64,000 bases of DNA from Serratia proteamaculans. Lineage in GTDB: Bacteria; Pseudomonadota; Gammaproteobacteria; Enterobacterales; Enterobacteriaceae. The notes under the pieces were generated by a model. That model was given only the letters and a program-made list of their open reading frames with translations, had not been told where the DNA came from and ran no database searches. Both the position numbers and the translations under genes were made by a program. The stretch lies in contig NZ_SWDE01000002.1 of assembly GCF_013337185.1 (NCBI RefSeq), forward strand, positions 248,001-312,000. Reading direction: 5' to 3'. Positions 1-9,290 of this stretch are shown here, piece after piece; the first letter of the stretch is position 1, and every line of letters begins with the position of its first letter.

Positions 1-659
<659 letters not shown>

Positions 660-3035
660 ATGCAAAATAAAGCATCATTGTCGCCGCTCATCATCATCAC
701 GGCGCTATTTGCCGCGTTGAGCGGACTCTATCTGCTGGGAGGCGGCATCTGGCTGGCCAAACTCGGCGGTTCGCTGTACTACATCATTGCCGGCCTGGTG
801 TTGCTGGTTACCGCCTGGCTGTTGGCTCGCCGCCGCGCCACTGCCCTGCTGCTGTATGCCGTATTTTTACTCGGCACCACCATTTGGGCACTGTGGGAGG
901 TCGGCCCGGACTTCTGGGCACTGACGCCGCGTCTGGACGTCACCTTCTTCTTCGGCCTGTGGCTGGTATTGCCGTTTATCTATCACAAGCTGATTGCCAG
1001 CGGCAAGTTGGCCTACAGTGCACTGAGTATCGCGCTGGTGTTCACCGTCGCAGTACTGGCCTATGCCGTATTTAACGATCCGCAAGAGATCAACGGCACC
1101 CTTGAACCGGCCCAGGTGAAGGTTGCCCCTCAGGCATCAGACGCCGATTGGCCGGCCTATGGCCGTACCCAGGAAGGCACGCGTTATTCCCCACTGAGCC
1201 AGATCAACGACAAGAACGTCGGTCAGCTCAAGGAAGCCTGGACCTTCCAGACCGGCGACCTGAAAACCGCCAACGATCCGGGGGAAATCACCAACGAAGT
1301 GACCCCGATTAAAATCCGCGACACGCTCTATCTGTGCACCCCGCACCAGAAGCTGTTCGCGCTGGATGCGGCCACCGGTAAGCAAAAGTGGCAGTTTGAT
1401 CCTCAGTTGAAGTTCAACCCAACCTTCCAGCACATCACCTGCCGTGGCGTCTCTTATCATGAGACCCCTGCCGCCGCAGGCAACGCCACCGACGCCTCTC
1501 CGGCACAGTGCGCACGCCGCATTATCCTGCCGGTGAATGATGGCCGCCTGTTTGCTTTGGATGCCGAGACCGGCAAGCCTTGCGCCGATTTTGCCAATAA
1601 CGGCGAACTCAATCTGCAAAGCAATATGCCGTATGCCACTCCGGGCCATTATGAGCCGACCTCACCACCGGTGATCACCGATAAGGTGATTGTCATTGCC
1701 GGTGCGGTGACCGATAACTACTCCAATCGCGAACCTTCGGGCGTGATCCGCGGTTTTGACGTCAACAGCGGTAAACTGCTGTGGGCATTTGATCCGGGTG
1801 CAGATGATCCCAACGCCATCCCGGCGGATGAACACCACTTCACACCGAACTCGCCAAACTCCTGGGCGCCTTCAGCCTACGATGCCAAGCTGGATATCGT
1901 TTACCTGCCAATGGGGGTAACCACTCCGGATATCTGGGGCGGCGATCGCACGCCGAACATGGAGCGCTACGCCAGCGGCCTGCTGGCATTGAACGCTTCT
2001 ACCGGCAAGCTGGTGTGGTTCTATCAAACGGTGCACCACGACCTGTGGGACATGGACGTACCGGCCCAGCCAACGCTGGCGGATATCACCGACAAGAGCG
2101 GCAACAAGGTGCCGGTGATTTATGTGCCGACCAAGACCGGTAACATCTTCGTTCTTAACCGTACCAACGGTGAGCTGGTAGTTCCTGCACCGGAAAAACC
2201 GGTTCCGCAAGGCCCGGCCAAGGGCGACCGCCTGTCACCGACTCAGCCTTTCTCTGAGCTGACTTTCCGCCCTGAGAAAAAACTGACCGGTGCAGATATG
2301 TGGGGCGCCACCATTTATGACCAACTGGTTTGCCGGGTGATGTTCCACAGCCTGCGTTATGAGGGCACCTTCACCCCGCCTTCTGAACAGGGCACTTTGG
2401 TGTTCCCGGGTAACCTCGGCATGTTCGAATGGGGTGGCCTGTCTGTCGATACTGACCGTCAGGTGGCCATCGCCAACCCTATCGCACTGCCGTTTGTGTC
2501 AAAACTGATCCCACGCGGCCCAGGCAACCCAATCGAGCCGCCGGTCGGCGATAAAGGCGGCAGCGGTACCGAAGCCGGCGTCCAGCCGCAGTACGGTGTG
2601 CCGTTCGGCGTGACCCTGAACCCGTTCCTGTCACCACTTGGCCTGCCGTGCAAACAGCCTGCCTGGGGTTACATTTCCGCGGTGGATCTGAAAACCAACG
2701 ATATCGTGTGGAAAAAACGCATTGGTACCGTGCGCGACAGCTCTCCTCTGCCGTTACCGTTCAAAATGGGTATGCCGATGTTGGGCGGACCGGTCTCAAC
2801 CGCCGGGAATGTGTTCTTTATTGGCGCAACGGCGGACAACTATCTGCGTGCCTTCAGCGTGACCAACGGTGAAAAACTGTGGGAAGCACGGTTACCGGCC
2901 GGTGGTCAGGCGACGCCAATGACCTATGAGGTCAACGGCAAGCAGTACGTGGTCATTTCTGCCGGCGGCCATGGTTCATTTGGCACCAAGCTGGGCGACT
3001 ATATCGTTGCTTACGCGCTGCCAGATGAAAAATAA
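660..3035 (+). CDS. gcd: Membrane-bound PQQ-dependent glucose dehydrogenase
   Basis: This enzyme oxidises aldoses, chiefly D-glucose, to the lactone on the periplasmic face and passes electrons to ubiquinone. The 791-residue length matches E. coli Gcd (796). Residues 1-140 form five membrane segments. The rest is an eight-bladed beta-propeller that starts at DWPAYGRTQEGTRYSPL and contains repeated tryptophan-docking motifs such as LFALDAATGKQKW. The stretches VTPIKIRDTLYLCTPHQ, NSPNSWAPSAYDAKLD and PAGGQATPMTYEVNGKQY agree almost residue for residue with E. coli Gcd. A terminator follows directly, so it is probably monocistronic. No pqq genes are in the window, so the cofactor must come from elsewhere. 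Confidence 0.97.
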   Translation: MQNKASLSPLIIITALFAALSGLYLLGGGIWLAKLGGSLYYIIAGLVLLVTAWLLARRRATALLLYAVFLLGTTIWALWEVGPDFWALTPRLDVTFFFGLWLVLPFIYHKLIASGKLAYSALSIALVFTVAVLAYAVFNDPQEINGTLEPAQVKVAPQASDADWPAYGRTQEGTRYSPLSQINDKNVGQLKEAWTFQTGDLKTANDPGEITNEVTPIKIRDTLYLCTPHQKLFALDAATGKQKWQFDPQLKFNPTFQHITCRGVSYHETPAAAGNATDASPAQCARRIILPVNDGRLFALDAETGKPCADFANNGELNLQSNMPYATPGHYEPTSPPVITDKVIVIAGAVTDNYSNREPSGVIRGFDVNSGKLLWAFDPGADDPNAIPADEHHFTPNSPNSWAPSAYDAKLDIVYLPMGVTTPDIWGGDRTPNMERYASGLLALNASTGKLVWFYQTVHHDLWDMDVPAQPTLADITDKSGNKVPVIYVPTKTGNIFVLNRTNGELVVPAPEKPVPQGPAKGDRLSPTQPFSELTFRPEKKLTGADMWGATIYDQLVCRVMFHSLRYEGTFTPPSEQGTLVFPGNLGMFEWGGLSVDTDRQVAIANPIALPFVSKLIPRGPGNPIEPPVGDKGGSGTEAGVQPQYGVPFGVTLNPFLSPLGLPCKQPAWGYISAVDLKTNDIVWKKRIGTVRDSSPLPLPFKMGMPMLGGPVSTAGNVFFIGATADNYLRAFSVTNGEKLWEARLPAGGQATPMTYEVNGKQYVVISAGGHGSFGTKLGDYIVAYALPDEK

Positions 3036-3058
3036 TCGTCGAGAATAGCCCTATCACC

Positions 3059-3084
3059 GAGCACGCCATCCGGCGTGCTCTTTT
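3059..3084 (+). terminator. Rho-independent terminator after gcd
   Basis: A perfect 9-bp stem, GAGCACGCC / GGCGTGCTC, with an ATCC loop is followed by TTTT. It starts 23 bases after the gcd stop codon. Confidence 0.85.
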
Positions 3085-3134
3085 ACGATAAACACCCCGC
3101 AAAACCTTTCCCACAATAAATTTCACCTCATACA

Positions 3135-3163
3135 TTGATAATGATTATCATTCGCAATATTAT
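3135..3163 (+). promoter_or_regulatory. Promoter overlapped by a Fur-like box
   Basis: TTGATA (3135-3140) and TATTAT (3158-3163) are separated by exactly 17 bp. The 19 bases at 3137-3155, GATAATGATTATCATTCGC, match the consensus Fur box at 16 of 19 positions as I count them. The box covers the spacer, where bound Fur-Fe would block RNA polymerase. Downstream are a GC-rich hairpin and two small overlapping ORFs. Iron control is inferred from the motif only. Confidence 0.65.
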
Positions 3164-3223
3164 GACTGAGTTGGCCCCGGCAGTGGCTGACAATCATCTC
3201 GATATAACAGGCAGTGAACCGGC

Positions 3224-3248
3224 GGCCGCCTTCGGGCGGCCCTCTTTG
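3224..3248 (+). other. GC-rich UUCG-capped hairpin in the leader of the small-ORF pair
   Basis: GGCCGCC and GGCGGCC pair perfectly around a TTCG tetraloop (3231-3234), followed by CTCTTTGG. The short U-run makes it a weak terminator at best. It could be an attenuator, or the 3' end of a short Fur-controlled transcript beginning near 3170. It lies just before the ribosome-binding site of the 24-codon ORF. Confidence 0.45.
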
Positions 3249-3255
3249 GAGACAT

Positions 3256-3330
3256 ATGATTGAACACCGTGGCAGACAAAAAATCGCTATCGTCCCCCCC
3301 ATCCCTACCGGTACGGAGGAACTTGCATGA
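3256..3330 (+). CDS. Candidate 24-residue small protein overlapping the next gene
   Basis: An ATG preceded by TTTGGAG at normal spacing opens a 24-codon frame, MIEHRGRQKIAIVPPIPTGT followed by EELA. Its TGA overlaps the ATG of the downstream membrane protein in an ATGA arrangement, which is typical of translational coupling. The peptide is basic at the N-terminus and has no membrane segment. I do not recognise it. It may be a true small protein or a leader ORF that controls translation of the downstream gene. It follows the Fur-box promoter and hairpin. Confidence 0.45.
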   Translation: MIEHRGRQKIAIVPPIPTGTEELA

Positions 3331-3521
3331 GCCAACAACCTCTGACCGCCATGCTGATGCTGATCTATGTGCTGCTGATGGTGCCGGCGCTGTTTGCGAT
3401 CGACAACCGCCTGAGCGCTACCCGCTGGGGTCAGGGCCGTCTGATCCGCAAAACGCTGCAAACCGGGTTTATCATCGCCCTGACATTGTTGTTCTTTAGC
3501 CTCTTGACGTTATTGTACTGA
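3327..3521 (+). CDS. Small membrane protein (64 aa), unknown function
   Basis: A 64-residue protein with two predicted membrane segments (about residues 7-25 and 46-63) and a short basic loop between them containing NRLSATRWGQGRLIRK. The start has an excellent ribosome-binding site, GGAGGA seven bases upstream. It overlaps the preceding 24-codon ORF by ATGA and its stop abuts the convergent LacY-type permease gene. I do not recognise a family. Its position behind a Fur-like promoter suggests, but does not prove, a role in metal stress. Confidence 0.65.
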   Translation: MSQQPLTAMLMLIYVLLMVPALFAIDNRLSATRWGQGRLIRKTLQTGFIIALTLLFFSLLTLLY

Positions 3522-4778
3522 TTAATTGGCCGCCACCGGCAGTACGCCCTCCTGTTTTACCACCGCGACCTTGCCGCTCAGGGCAAAGGCCGAGATCAGG
3601 GTAAACAGCAAGGCAATGCAGCCGAGGATCAGATACGAGGTTTTAAAGCCGTAGTTGACGTACATCAGGCCCGCCGCATAGGACATGCCGATGGCCGATA
3701 GCTGCTTGAAGAAGCAGAACCCCCACAGGTAAATCGAGGCGGAAAGATTCACGTTAAACTGGGTGGTAATGTATTTGAAAATGCCCACCAGCAGGAACGG
3801 CACCTCAAACATGTGCAGGGTTTTGAGGAAAATCACCGCAGTCACCGAGTCCGCCTGAGACGAACCGATAATCCGCACTGACATAATTACCCCGGCAATC
3901 AACAGCGCGTTTTTGCCGCCAATGCGGTTGATGATCAATGGCGCAAAGAACATGATAAAGGCGTTAAGGAACTCACCCAGCGTGGTGACATAGCCAAACG
4001 CCTGAGTCCCGGCATGTCGGTCGCTGAAAAACGAAGTGAAGAAGTTGGCGAACTGCTGATCGAACACGTCGTACACGCAGGCCACCCCAACGATATACAT
4101 CACCAGGCACCAAAACTTGCGCATTTTCAACAGGCTCAAAGCCGCTTTCAACTTGATCGGTTTATGGTTCAGCGCCAACCCGTCCGCCACCGCCAGCGTG
4201 TTGTTTTGCTCAGGTTTGAACATATAAAGCAGGCCGGCCAACACCAATGCAAAACTCGACGCCAGCCAAAACGTAAACTGGTTGTTGATGGTAAACATAT
4301 AGCCGACGATCGACGCGCAAATCGCCCAGCCGATGCAACCAAACAGCCGGGCACGGCCATATTCAAACTGGCTGCGGCGGCTCACCTTCTCAATATAGGC
4401 TTCAATCGCCGGCGAGCCTCCGCTGCACACCAACCCCAGGTAAATCCCGCACAATAGCGCCCCGAGCACAAAGTTGGTTTGCAACAGCGGCGAGAAGACA
4501 TAAATAAACAGCGGCGCCAGAAACAGCAGCAGGAAAATGATCATCCACAGCAGGTGTTTCTTCAGGCCAAATTTGTCGGTGACAAAACCAAAAATCGGCT
4601 GGAACACCAGCGCAAACAGCGCCATACAGGCGAATACCAAACCGGTTTGTTGCTGGTCGAGTTGGTTGACGTCATGCAACCAGATCGGGAAGAACGGCAG
4701 CACCGCCCCCATGATAAAGAAATAGAAAAAACAGAAGGCACCGAAGATCCAAAAGTTCTTGTTCTTTAAATAAAACAT
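3522..4778 (-). CDS. LacY-family oligosaccharide:H+ symporter, probably melibiose permease
   Basis: A 418-residue MFS transporter with twelve membrane segments, the length of E. coli LacY (417) and closely related throughout. The residues needed for sugar binding and proton coupling in LacY are present: the Glu of PAIEAYIEK (Glu126), the Arg in GRARLFGC (Arg144), the Glu in GYVTTLGE (Glu269), the Arg in [10 protein letters not shown] (Arg302), and the His and Glu in KTLHMFE (His322, Glu325). It lies 80 bp downstream of the alpha-galactosidase gene on the same strand and no beta-galactosidase is present. The likely substrate is therefore melibiose or another alpha-galactoside, as for Enterobacter MelY. 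LacY and MelY cannot be separated by sequence inspection alone. Confidence 0.9.
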   Translation of the reverse strand: MFYLKNKNFWIFGAFCFFYFFIMGAVLPFFPIWLHDVNQLDQQQTGLVFACMALFALVFQPIFGFVTDKFGLKKHLLWMIIFLLLFLAPLFIYVFSPLLQTNFVLGALLCGIYLGLVCSGGSPAIEAYIEKVSRRSQFEYGRARLFGCIGWAICASIVGYMFTINNQFTFWLASSFALVLAGLLYMFKPEQNNTLAVADGLALNHKPIKLKAALSLLKMRKFWCLVMYIVGVACVYDVFDQQFANFFTSFFSDRHAGTQAFGYVTTLGEFLNAFIMFFAPLIINRIGGKNALLIAGVIMSVRIIGSSQADSVTAVIFLKTLHMFEVPFLLVGIFKYITTQFNVNLSASIYLWGFCFFKQLSAIGMSYAAGLMYVNYGFKTSYLILGCIALLFTLISAFALSGKVAVVKQEGVLPVAAN

Positions 4779-4800
4779 GGCTCACCATCCCATTTATGAC

Positions 4801-4820
4801 GGCGCAGGAAGCCCTGCGCC
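4801..4820 (-). other. Intercistronic hairpin between melA and the permease
   Basis: GGCGCAGG and CCTGCGCC form a perfect 8-bp stem around AAGC. On the coding strand no U-run follows, so it is more likely an mRNA-stabilising or differential-expression hairpin than a terminator. Confidence 0.5.
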
Positions 4821-4858
4821 TTGTGCGTTTTGAGGAGGTAATACAGTTAGTTCAGCGA

Positions 4859-6166
4859 TCAGTGGTAGGCGGGAAGCCAGTTACCGTGGGCCTCAATCAG
4901 TTCATCGCAGAGTTTACGGATATCATCAATCGAAAGCTCGGCTGAAGTATGCGGATCCAGCAGTGCCGCGTGGTAAATCGCCTCGCGTTTATGGGTGACC
5001 GCCGCTTCGATAGTCAGCAATTGGGTATTGATATTGGTGCGGTTGAGCGCCGCCAGTTGCTCCGGTAAATGCCCCACGTAACATGGCGAGATCCCCTGCC
5101 CATCCACCAGGCAAGGCACTTCAACGCAGGCCTCGGCAGGCAGGTTGGTAATTAAACCGGTGTTGAGCACATTGCCACCAATCTTGTACGGGCGATCGGT
5201 TTCCATCGCTTCAATAATGTAAGACGCATACTCATGAGTGCGGGTATGAGTCAGGTTGGCGTCATTGGTCAACGCCAGCTTGCGTTGCTGCCATTGTTCA
5301 ATCTGCTCAATACAGCGGCGCGGGTACTCGTCCAGCGGAATGTTAAAGCGCTCAATCAGTTCCGGATAGTTGCGCTTGATCCAATAAGGCATGTACTCGG
5401 CGTTATGTTCCGAAGACTCGGTAACGTAATAGCCAAAGGTTTTCATGATTTCATGGCGCACCATATCATCATGCTTGCCTTGCAGCGCATTGGCACGACG
5501 CTTGATTTCCGGGTACAGATCCTCACCATGGCGGCGAACGTCCAGCAACCAGGCCATGTGGTTAATGCCTGCGATGTGGAACTGGACATCATCGGTTGGC
5601 ATATCCACGCTTTTCAGCAGCGTTTCTGCACAAACCTGAACGCTGTGACACAACCCCACCGTTTTCACTTCGGTATGGCGCAGCATGGCACCGGTTAAGG
5701 CCGCCATCGGGTTGGTGTAGTTCAGCAACCAGGCATCCGGACATACCGCTTCAATATCCCGGGCGAAGTCAAACATCACCGGAATGGTGCGCAGTGCCCG
5801 GAAGATGCCGCCTATCCCCAGGGTATCGGCAATGGTTTGCTGCAGACCATACTTTTTAGCAATATTGAAATCGGTGATGGTGCAAGGATCGTAACCGCCA
5901 ACCTGAATGGCGTTAACCACATAGTTGGCATTTTTCAACGCCGAACGACGATTTTCAACCCCGAGATAGGGGGTGATCTTCGCCCTGCCAGCGTTAATAT
6001 TGCGGTTGATATTGCTCAGCATGGCAAAAGACTCATTGAGACGGGCGCTATCAATGTCGTACAGCGCGATATCCACCTCTTTCAATGCCGGCGTTGCCAT
6101 GATATCGCCGAGTACGTTCTTGGCGAAGATGGTGCTGCCTGCGCCCATAAAAGTGACTTTAATCAT
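4859..6166 (-). CDS. melA: Alpha-galactosidase, glycoside hydrolase family 4 (MelA)
   Basis: A cytoplasmic enzyme that hydrolyses melibiose and related alpha-galactosides. GH4 enzymes use NAD+ and Mn2+ in an oxidation-elimination mechanism. At 435 residues it is near E. coli MelA (451). The Rossmann motif GAGSTIFAKN lies at the N-terminus. Metal and substrate motifs follow in family order: IADTLGIGGIFRALRTIP, LNYTNPMAALTGA, VGLCHSVQ (Cys and His metal ligands) and AGINHMAWLLD. The start at 6166 was chosen because GGAGA precedes it at good spacing and the protein then begins MIKVTFMGAGSTIF. A longer in-frame extension upstream lacks family similarity. Co-transcribed with the permease and divergent from the AraC-type regulator. 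Confidence 0.95.
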   Translation of the reverse strand: MIKVTFMGAGSTIFAKNVLGDIMATPALKEVDIALYDIDSARLNESFAMLSNINRNINAGRAKITPYLGVENRRSALKNANYVVNAIQVGGYDPCTITDFNIAKKYGLQQTIADTLGIGGIFRALRTIPVMFDFARDIEAVCPDAWLLNYTNPMAALTGAMLRHTEVKTVGLCHSVQVCAETLLKSVDMPTDDVQFHIAGINHMAWLLDVRRHGEDLYPEIKRRANALQGKHDDMVRHEIMKTFGYYVTESSEHNAEYMPYWIKRNYPELIERFNIPLDEYPRRCIEQIEQWQQRKLALTNDANLTHTRTHEYASYIIEAMETDRPYKIGGNVLNTGLITNLPAEACVEVPCLVDGQGISPCYVGHLPEQLAALNRTNINTQLLTIEAAVTHKREAIYHAALLDPHTSAELSIDDIRKLCDELIEAHGNWLPAYH

Positions 6167-6302
6167 CCTGTTTCTCCACTGCACTGGTTTTCGATAGGCT
6201 GAAATTACCCTGCAATCCCGAACCCGGATATGGATGAATGTGACCTCATTATGGCGAAAAATGACGCAGCACAAAAACTGTGAGCCAGGTCTGGATTTGG
6301 CG

Positions 6303-6332
6303 TTTACCTACTCAACGCATGGCAGCTACACT
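6303..6332 (+). promoter_or_regulatory. Possible promoter of the araC-type gene
   Basis: TTTACC (6303-6308) and TACACT (6327-6332) are 18 bp apart, 34 bases before the start codon. The 200-bp divergent gap must also hold the melA promoter, which I could not identify. Confidence 0.35.
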
Positions 6333-6366
6333 GTTAGCGTGGACAAGAAAACCGGGACAGTGACTG

Positions 6367-7206
6367 ATGCATAAGAGTTTTACCCTAAGCCGCACCGACA
6401 ATATTGAGCTGAATCTGTACCAATATGGTGAGGAGAATTGTGATAAGGGGCATAGCTTTGGCCCGGCGGTCCGTCAGCACTATCTATTCCATTATGTGAT
6501 AAGCGGAACCGGTGTACTGCACAGCGAATACGGTGCATTTCCGGTGGTTGCCGGAGAGGGTTTTCTGATCCATCCGCACGACGTAACCACCTATCGCGCC
6601 GATAAAAAAGATCCCTGGCATTACATGTGGCTGGAGGTCGACGGACTGGTGGCCGGCAAGATTTTCGAAGAGTGCCGCCTGAGCCGCCAGTTCCCGATTT
6701 ATCGCCCCCGCAGAACTGACGATACTCCCCAGGCTCTGCGCTATCTGCGACGCATCGTCACTCATGACGACGAGCACCGCCTGCAAACTCTCGGTCTGTG
6801 CTATCTGTTTTTTTCTGCGTTGATCGACAACGCGCTGCAGGGCAGCGACGAACACCCCAGCGACAAGGCACAACATCTGCACAAAGCGGTCAAACTGATT
6901 GAAAACCGTTATCACGAGCATCTGACCATTGAGCGCCTGGCAGCCTACTGCAATATCAACCGCAGTTACCTGTGCCGGTTGTTCAAGGGGGCTTACGGTA
7001 TCGGGCCAAAGGAGTATTTGCTTAACTTTCGCATGACTCTCGCCACCAGCCTGCTGCGCAACAGCCGGACGGCAATCAAAGTGGTGGGAATTTCGGTCGG
7101 CTATGAAAACCAACTGCACTTTTCCAAAGCCTTCAAACAGGTTCATGGCGTATCACCGGCCCAATGGCGGCAGGAGAATAATCAGCCAGGGTTTGCTGAC
7201 AGCTAA
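6367..7206 (+). CDS. AraC-family regulator of the melibiose genes
   Basis: A 279-residue regulator with an N-terminal cupin-like sugar-binding domain (about residues 20-150, with FGPAVRQHYLFHYVISGTG) and a C-terminal double helix-turn-helix (about 175-275). The second HTH carries the signature VVGISVGYENQLHFSKAFKQ followed by HGVSPAQWR. The architecture resembles MsmR and RafR, activators of alpha-galactoside genes. It is divergent from melA, so it most likely activates the melA-permease operon when an alpha-galactoside binds. It is not a close copy of E. coli MelR, so no symbol is given. Confidence 0.88.
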   Translation: MHKSFTLSRTDNIELNLYQYGEENCDKGHSFGPAVRQHYLFHYVISGTGVLHSEYGAFPVVAGEGFLIHPHDVTTYRADKKDPWHYMWLEVDGLVAGKIFEECRLSRQFPIYRPRRTDDTPQALRYLRRIVTHDDEHRLQTLGLCYLFFSALIDNALQGSDEHPSDKAQHLHKAVKLIENRYHEHLTIERLAAYCNINRSYLCRLFKGAYGIGPKEYLLNFRMTLATSLLRNSRTAIKVVGISVGYENQLHFSKAFKQVHGVSPAQWRQENNQPGFADS

Positions 7207-7209
7207 GGG

Positions 7210-8661
7210 TCACTTCACCACGGTTTTTTCCTCAGCGGTGCTCGATTTTATCCGCGGGTACTTCCACAGCCAACGCCCACTGACCATGCGCCAATAGAAC
7301 AATGCGCCACGCACCGCCCAATCCATAAACATTCCCAGCCAAACGCCGACCACCCCCATTCCCAAAAGAATGCCCAGTGTATAACCAGCCACGACGCGGC
7401 AACCCCACATGCCCAGCATCGACACCCACATGGCAAAACGAGCGTCACGCGCCCCTTTCAAACCGGCGGGTAATACCCAGGAAGCGGCCCAGATTGGCAT
7501 AAAGGCGGCGTTAAGCCAGATAAGCACCTTCACCACCTCTTTCACGTCATCCTGTTGGCTATAAAACGAGGCAAATACTCCTGCCAACGGCGCGGTGCCC
7601 CAGGCGATGACCGTTAACCCAAGGGTCGCCAGCCAAAATATATGACGCAGCTGCCGTTCCGCCTGGGCTATCTGCCCTTTTCCCAGGCGCTTTCCGACAA
7701 TAATGGTCGACGCCGATCCCAGGGCATTGCCCGGCAGGTTAATCAGTGAGGCGATAGAGAACGCGATAAAATTGCCAGCGATAACATTGGTGCCCATACC
7801 GGCGACGAACATTTGCGTCAGTAATTTACCGCCGTTGAACAGCACCGACTCAATGCTGGCGGGGATGCCGATGCCCAGAACTTCCCACAGAATCGTCAGT
7901 TTTAACGGGCTAAAATAACTCTTCAGCGTGATATGCAGCGCCGGGTTAAAACCGATCATCAGTACGTAAATAATCGCGATCGCACCGATATAGCGCGAAA
8001 TGGTCAGCCCCAGCCCGGCACCGACGAAACCTAGCCCATGCCAGCCCAACATGCCATAAATCAGGATGCTGCTGATGATGATATTCAGGATATTCATGCC
8101 GCCGTTGATCAACAGCGGGATCTTGGTATTACCGGCACCGCGCAACGCACCGCTGCCAATCAGCGCAATGGCCGCCGCCGGATAGCTCCAGACCGTGGTT
8201 TGCAGATAAGAAAGCGCCAGCGCTTTTACCTGCGGCGTGGCGGCACCGGCGATCACATCGATAATTTGTTCGCCAGCCAGATGGATCACTACAGCCAGCA
8301 CCAAAGCCACCAACGTCATCAACACCAGTGACTGGCGCGCCGCCGCCCGCGCTCTTTTGCGATCCCGTTTGCCCAGGCTGAAGGCCACCACCACCGTGGT
8401 GCCCAAATCCACCGCGGCAAAGAAAGAGATAATCACCATGTTGAAGCTGTCTGCCAGCCCGACTCCGGCCATCGCCTCCTTGCCAATCCAGCTAACCAGA
8501 AAGGTGCTCAGCACTCCCATCAGCAGGACACAGGCATTCTCCATAAAGATCGGCACCGCCAGCGGCGTGATCTCTCGCCAAAACAGGACGCGGTAGCTTT
8601 TGCGTTTGGGGTACCAGGGAGTATTTTCCACACGCTGGCGCAGGGCAGCATATAAATTCAC
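7210..8661 (-). CDS. yeeO: MATE-family multidrug/toxin efflux transporter (YeeO/EmmdR type)
   Basis: A 483-residue inner-membrane antiporter with twelve membrane segments. It is very similar to the core of E. coli YeeO: FWREITPLAVPIFMENACVL, GVGLADSFNMV, GSGALRGAGNTKIPLLING and WVLPAGLKGARDARFAMWVS. Family members expel cationic drugs and dyes by H+ or Na+ antiport, and YeeO also exports flavins. Its tail is convergent with the AraC-type gene, only three bases away. In E. coli yeeO also lies near asn tRNA genes, which supports orthology. Confidence 0.92.
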   Translation of the reverse strand: MNLYAALRQRVENTPWYPKRKSYRVLFWREITPLAVPIFMENACVLLMGVLSTFLVSWIGKEAMAGVGLADSFNMVIISFFAAVDLGTTVVVAFSLGKRDRKRARAAARQSLVLMTLVALVLAVVIHLAGEQIIDVIAGAATPQVKALALSYLQTTVWSYPAAAIALIGSGALRGAGNTKIPLLINGGMNILNIIISSILIYGMLGWHGLGFVGAGLGLTISRYIGAIAIIYVLMIGFNPALHITLKSYFSPLKLTILWEVLGIGIPASIESVLFNGGKLLTQMFVAGMGTNVIAGNFIAFSIASLINLPGNALGSASTIIVGKRLGKGQIAQAERQLRHIFWLATLGLTVIAWGTAPLAGVFASFYSQQDDVKEVVKVLIWLNAAFMPIWAASWVLPAGLKGARDARFAMWVSMLGMWGCRVVAGYTLGILLGMGVVGVWLGMFMDWAVRGALFYWRMVSGRWLWKYPRIKSSTAEEKTVVK

Positions 8662-8764
8662 GATCGGCTCATGGGATAAAAGTGAAACAACATTTCAAAT
8701 AATGAGCGACAGATGCTTATCCTGCAAAGAATATTTTAGCCGCAGACGCGGATTGGGATAGGGC

Positions 8765-8784
8765 GGGCGCAGCATGCGGCGCCC
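8765..8784. repeat. Solitary copy of an intergenic palindrome
   Basis: GGGCGCAGCATGCGGCGCCC differs at one base from the second palindrome of the 83-bp repeats at 23864 and 33181. It lies just past the 3' end of the pilotin-like lipoprotein gene. Confidence 0.5.
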
Positions 8785-8797
8785 GTGGAGGCGGGGA

Positions 8798-9196
8798 TTA
8801 CTCCATGTAGTCTTCCTGATCGGACTTGGCTGCGGCAACAAAATTGGCGGTGTGAGTGTTCATCACGGCACATTTGTCCGTCAGCAACTGACGATCCTCC
8901 AGTATGGCCAGATAACGTGCCTGGGCCAGTGCCGGCAACTGTTGATAACCCGGGGCCTGAGTGTCCCAGCCACGATGCTCCGCCACCCGCATCGCCGTGC
9001 GTTGCAATTTGACGTCGTCTGGAATGTCCGTGCGGTTGCAGTTTTGCCGCAGGAAGTGGCTGCCTGCCAACATGGCTGAAAGCCTGTCCAACTGCGCTTG
9101 CAGCGGCGGTGGTGGCTGATGTGCCTTTTGCTGACAACCCGCGAGGAATAACAAGGCCGCCGCGCCCAAAACGGAAGTGCGTAACACAGTCAACAT
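8798..9196 (-). CDS. Pilotin-like lipoprotein, PulS/OutS family
   Basis: A 132-residue lipoprotein. The signal peptide ends in the lipobox LFLAGC, so the mature protein begins at Cys21. The body has the PulS/OutS hallmarks: a Cys in FLRQNCNRTDIPDD, then AMRVAEHRGWDT, then a second Cys in LLTDKCAVMN, which is expected to pair with the first. PulS-type pilotins bind the C-terminus of the type II secretin and carry it to the outer membrane. No other type II secretion gene is in the window, so its secretin must be encoded elsewhere or it works alone, as proposed for E. coli YacC. Confidence 0.8.
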   Translation of the reverse strand: MLTVLRTSVLGAAALLFLAGCQQKAHQPPPPLQAQLDRLSAMLAGSHFLRQNCNRTDIPDDVKLQRTAMRVAEHRGWDTQAPGYQQLPALAQARYLAILEDRQLLTDKCAVMNTHTANFVAAAKSDQEDYME

Positions 9197-9290
9197 AGCG
9201 ATTACCCATAAAAAAGTGATGGTTGAAATCAGCTTAGGCGAGCAGTGAAATACTGCAAGGCGGCCGGCGGCCTGAATCCTGGAGAACCGC

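Noticed and set aside
3165..3250. RyhB-like iron-responsive small RNA downstream of the Fur box
   Set aside because: The sequence has no resemblance to the conserved RyhB core or its terminator, and the hairpin has only three U residues after it. Kept only as a possibility in the small-ORF finding.
6239..6284. CRP sites in the melA/araC intergenic region
   Set aside because: Two TGTGA half-sites exist (6239-6243 and 6280-6284), but neither has a matching TCACA half at the right distance.
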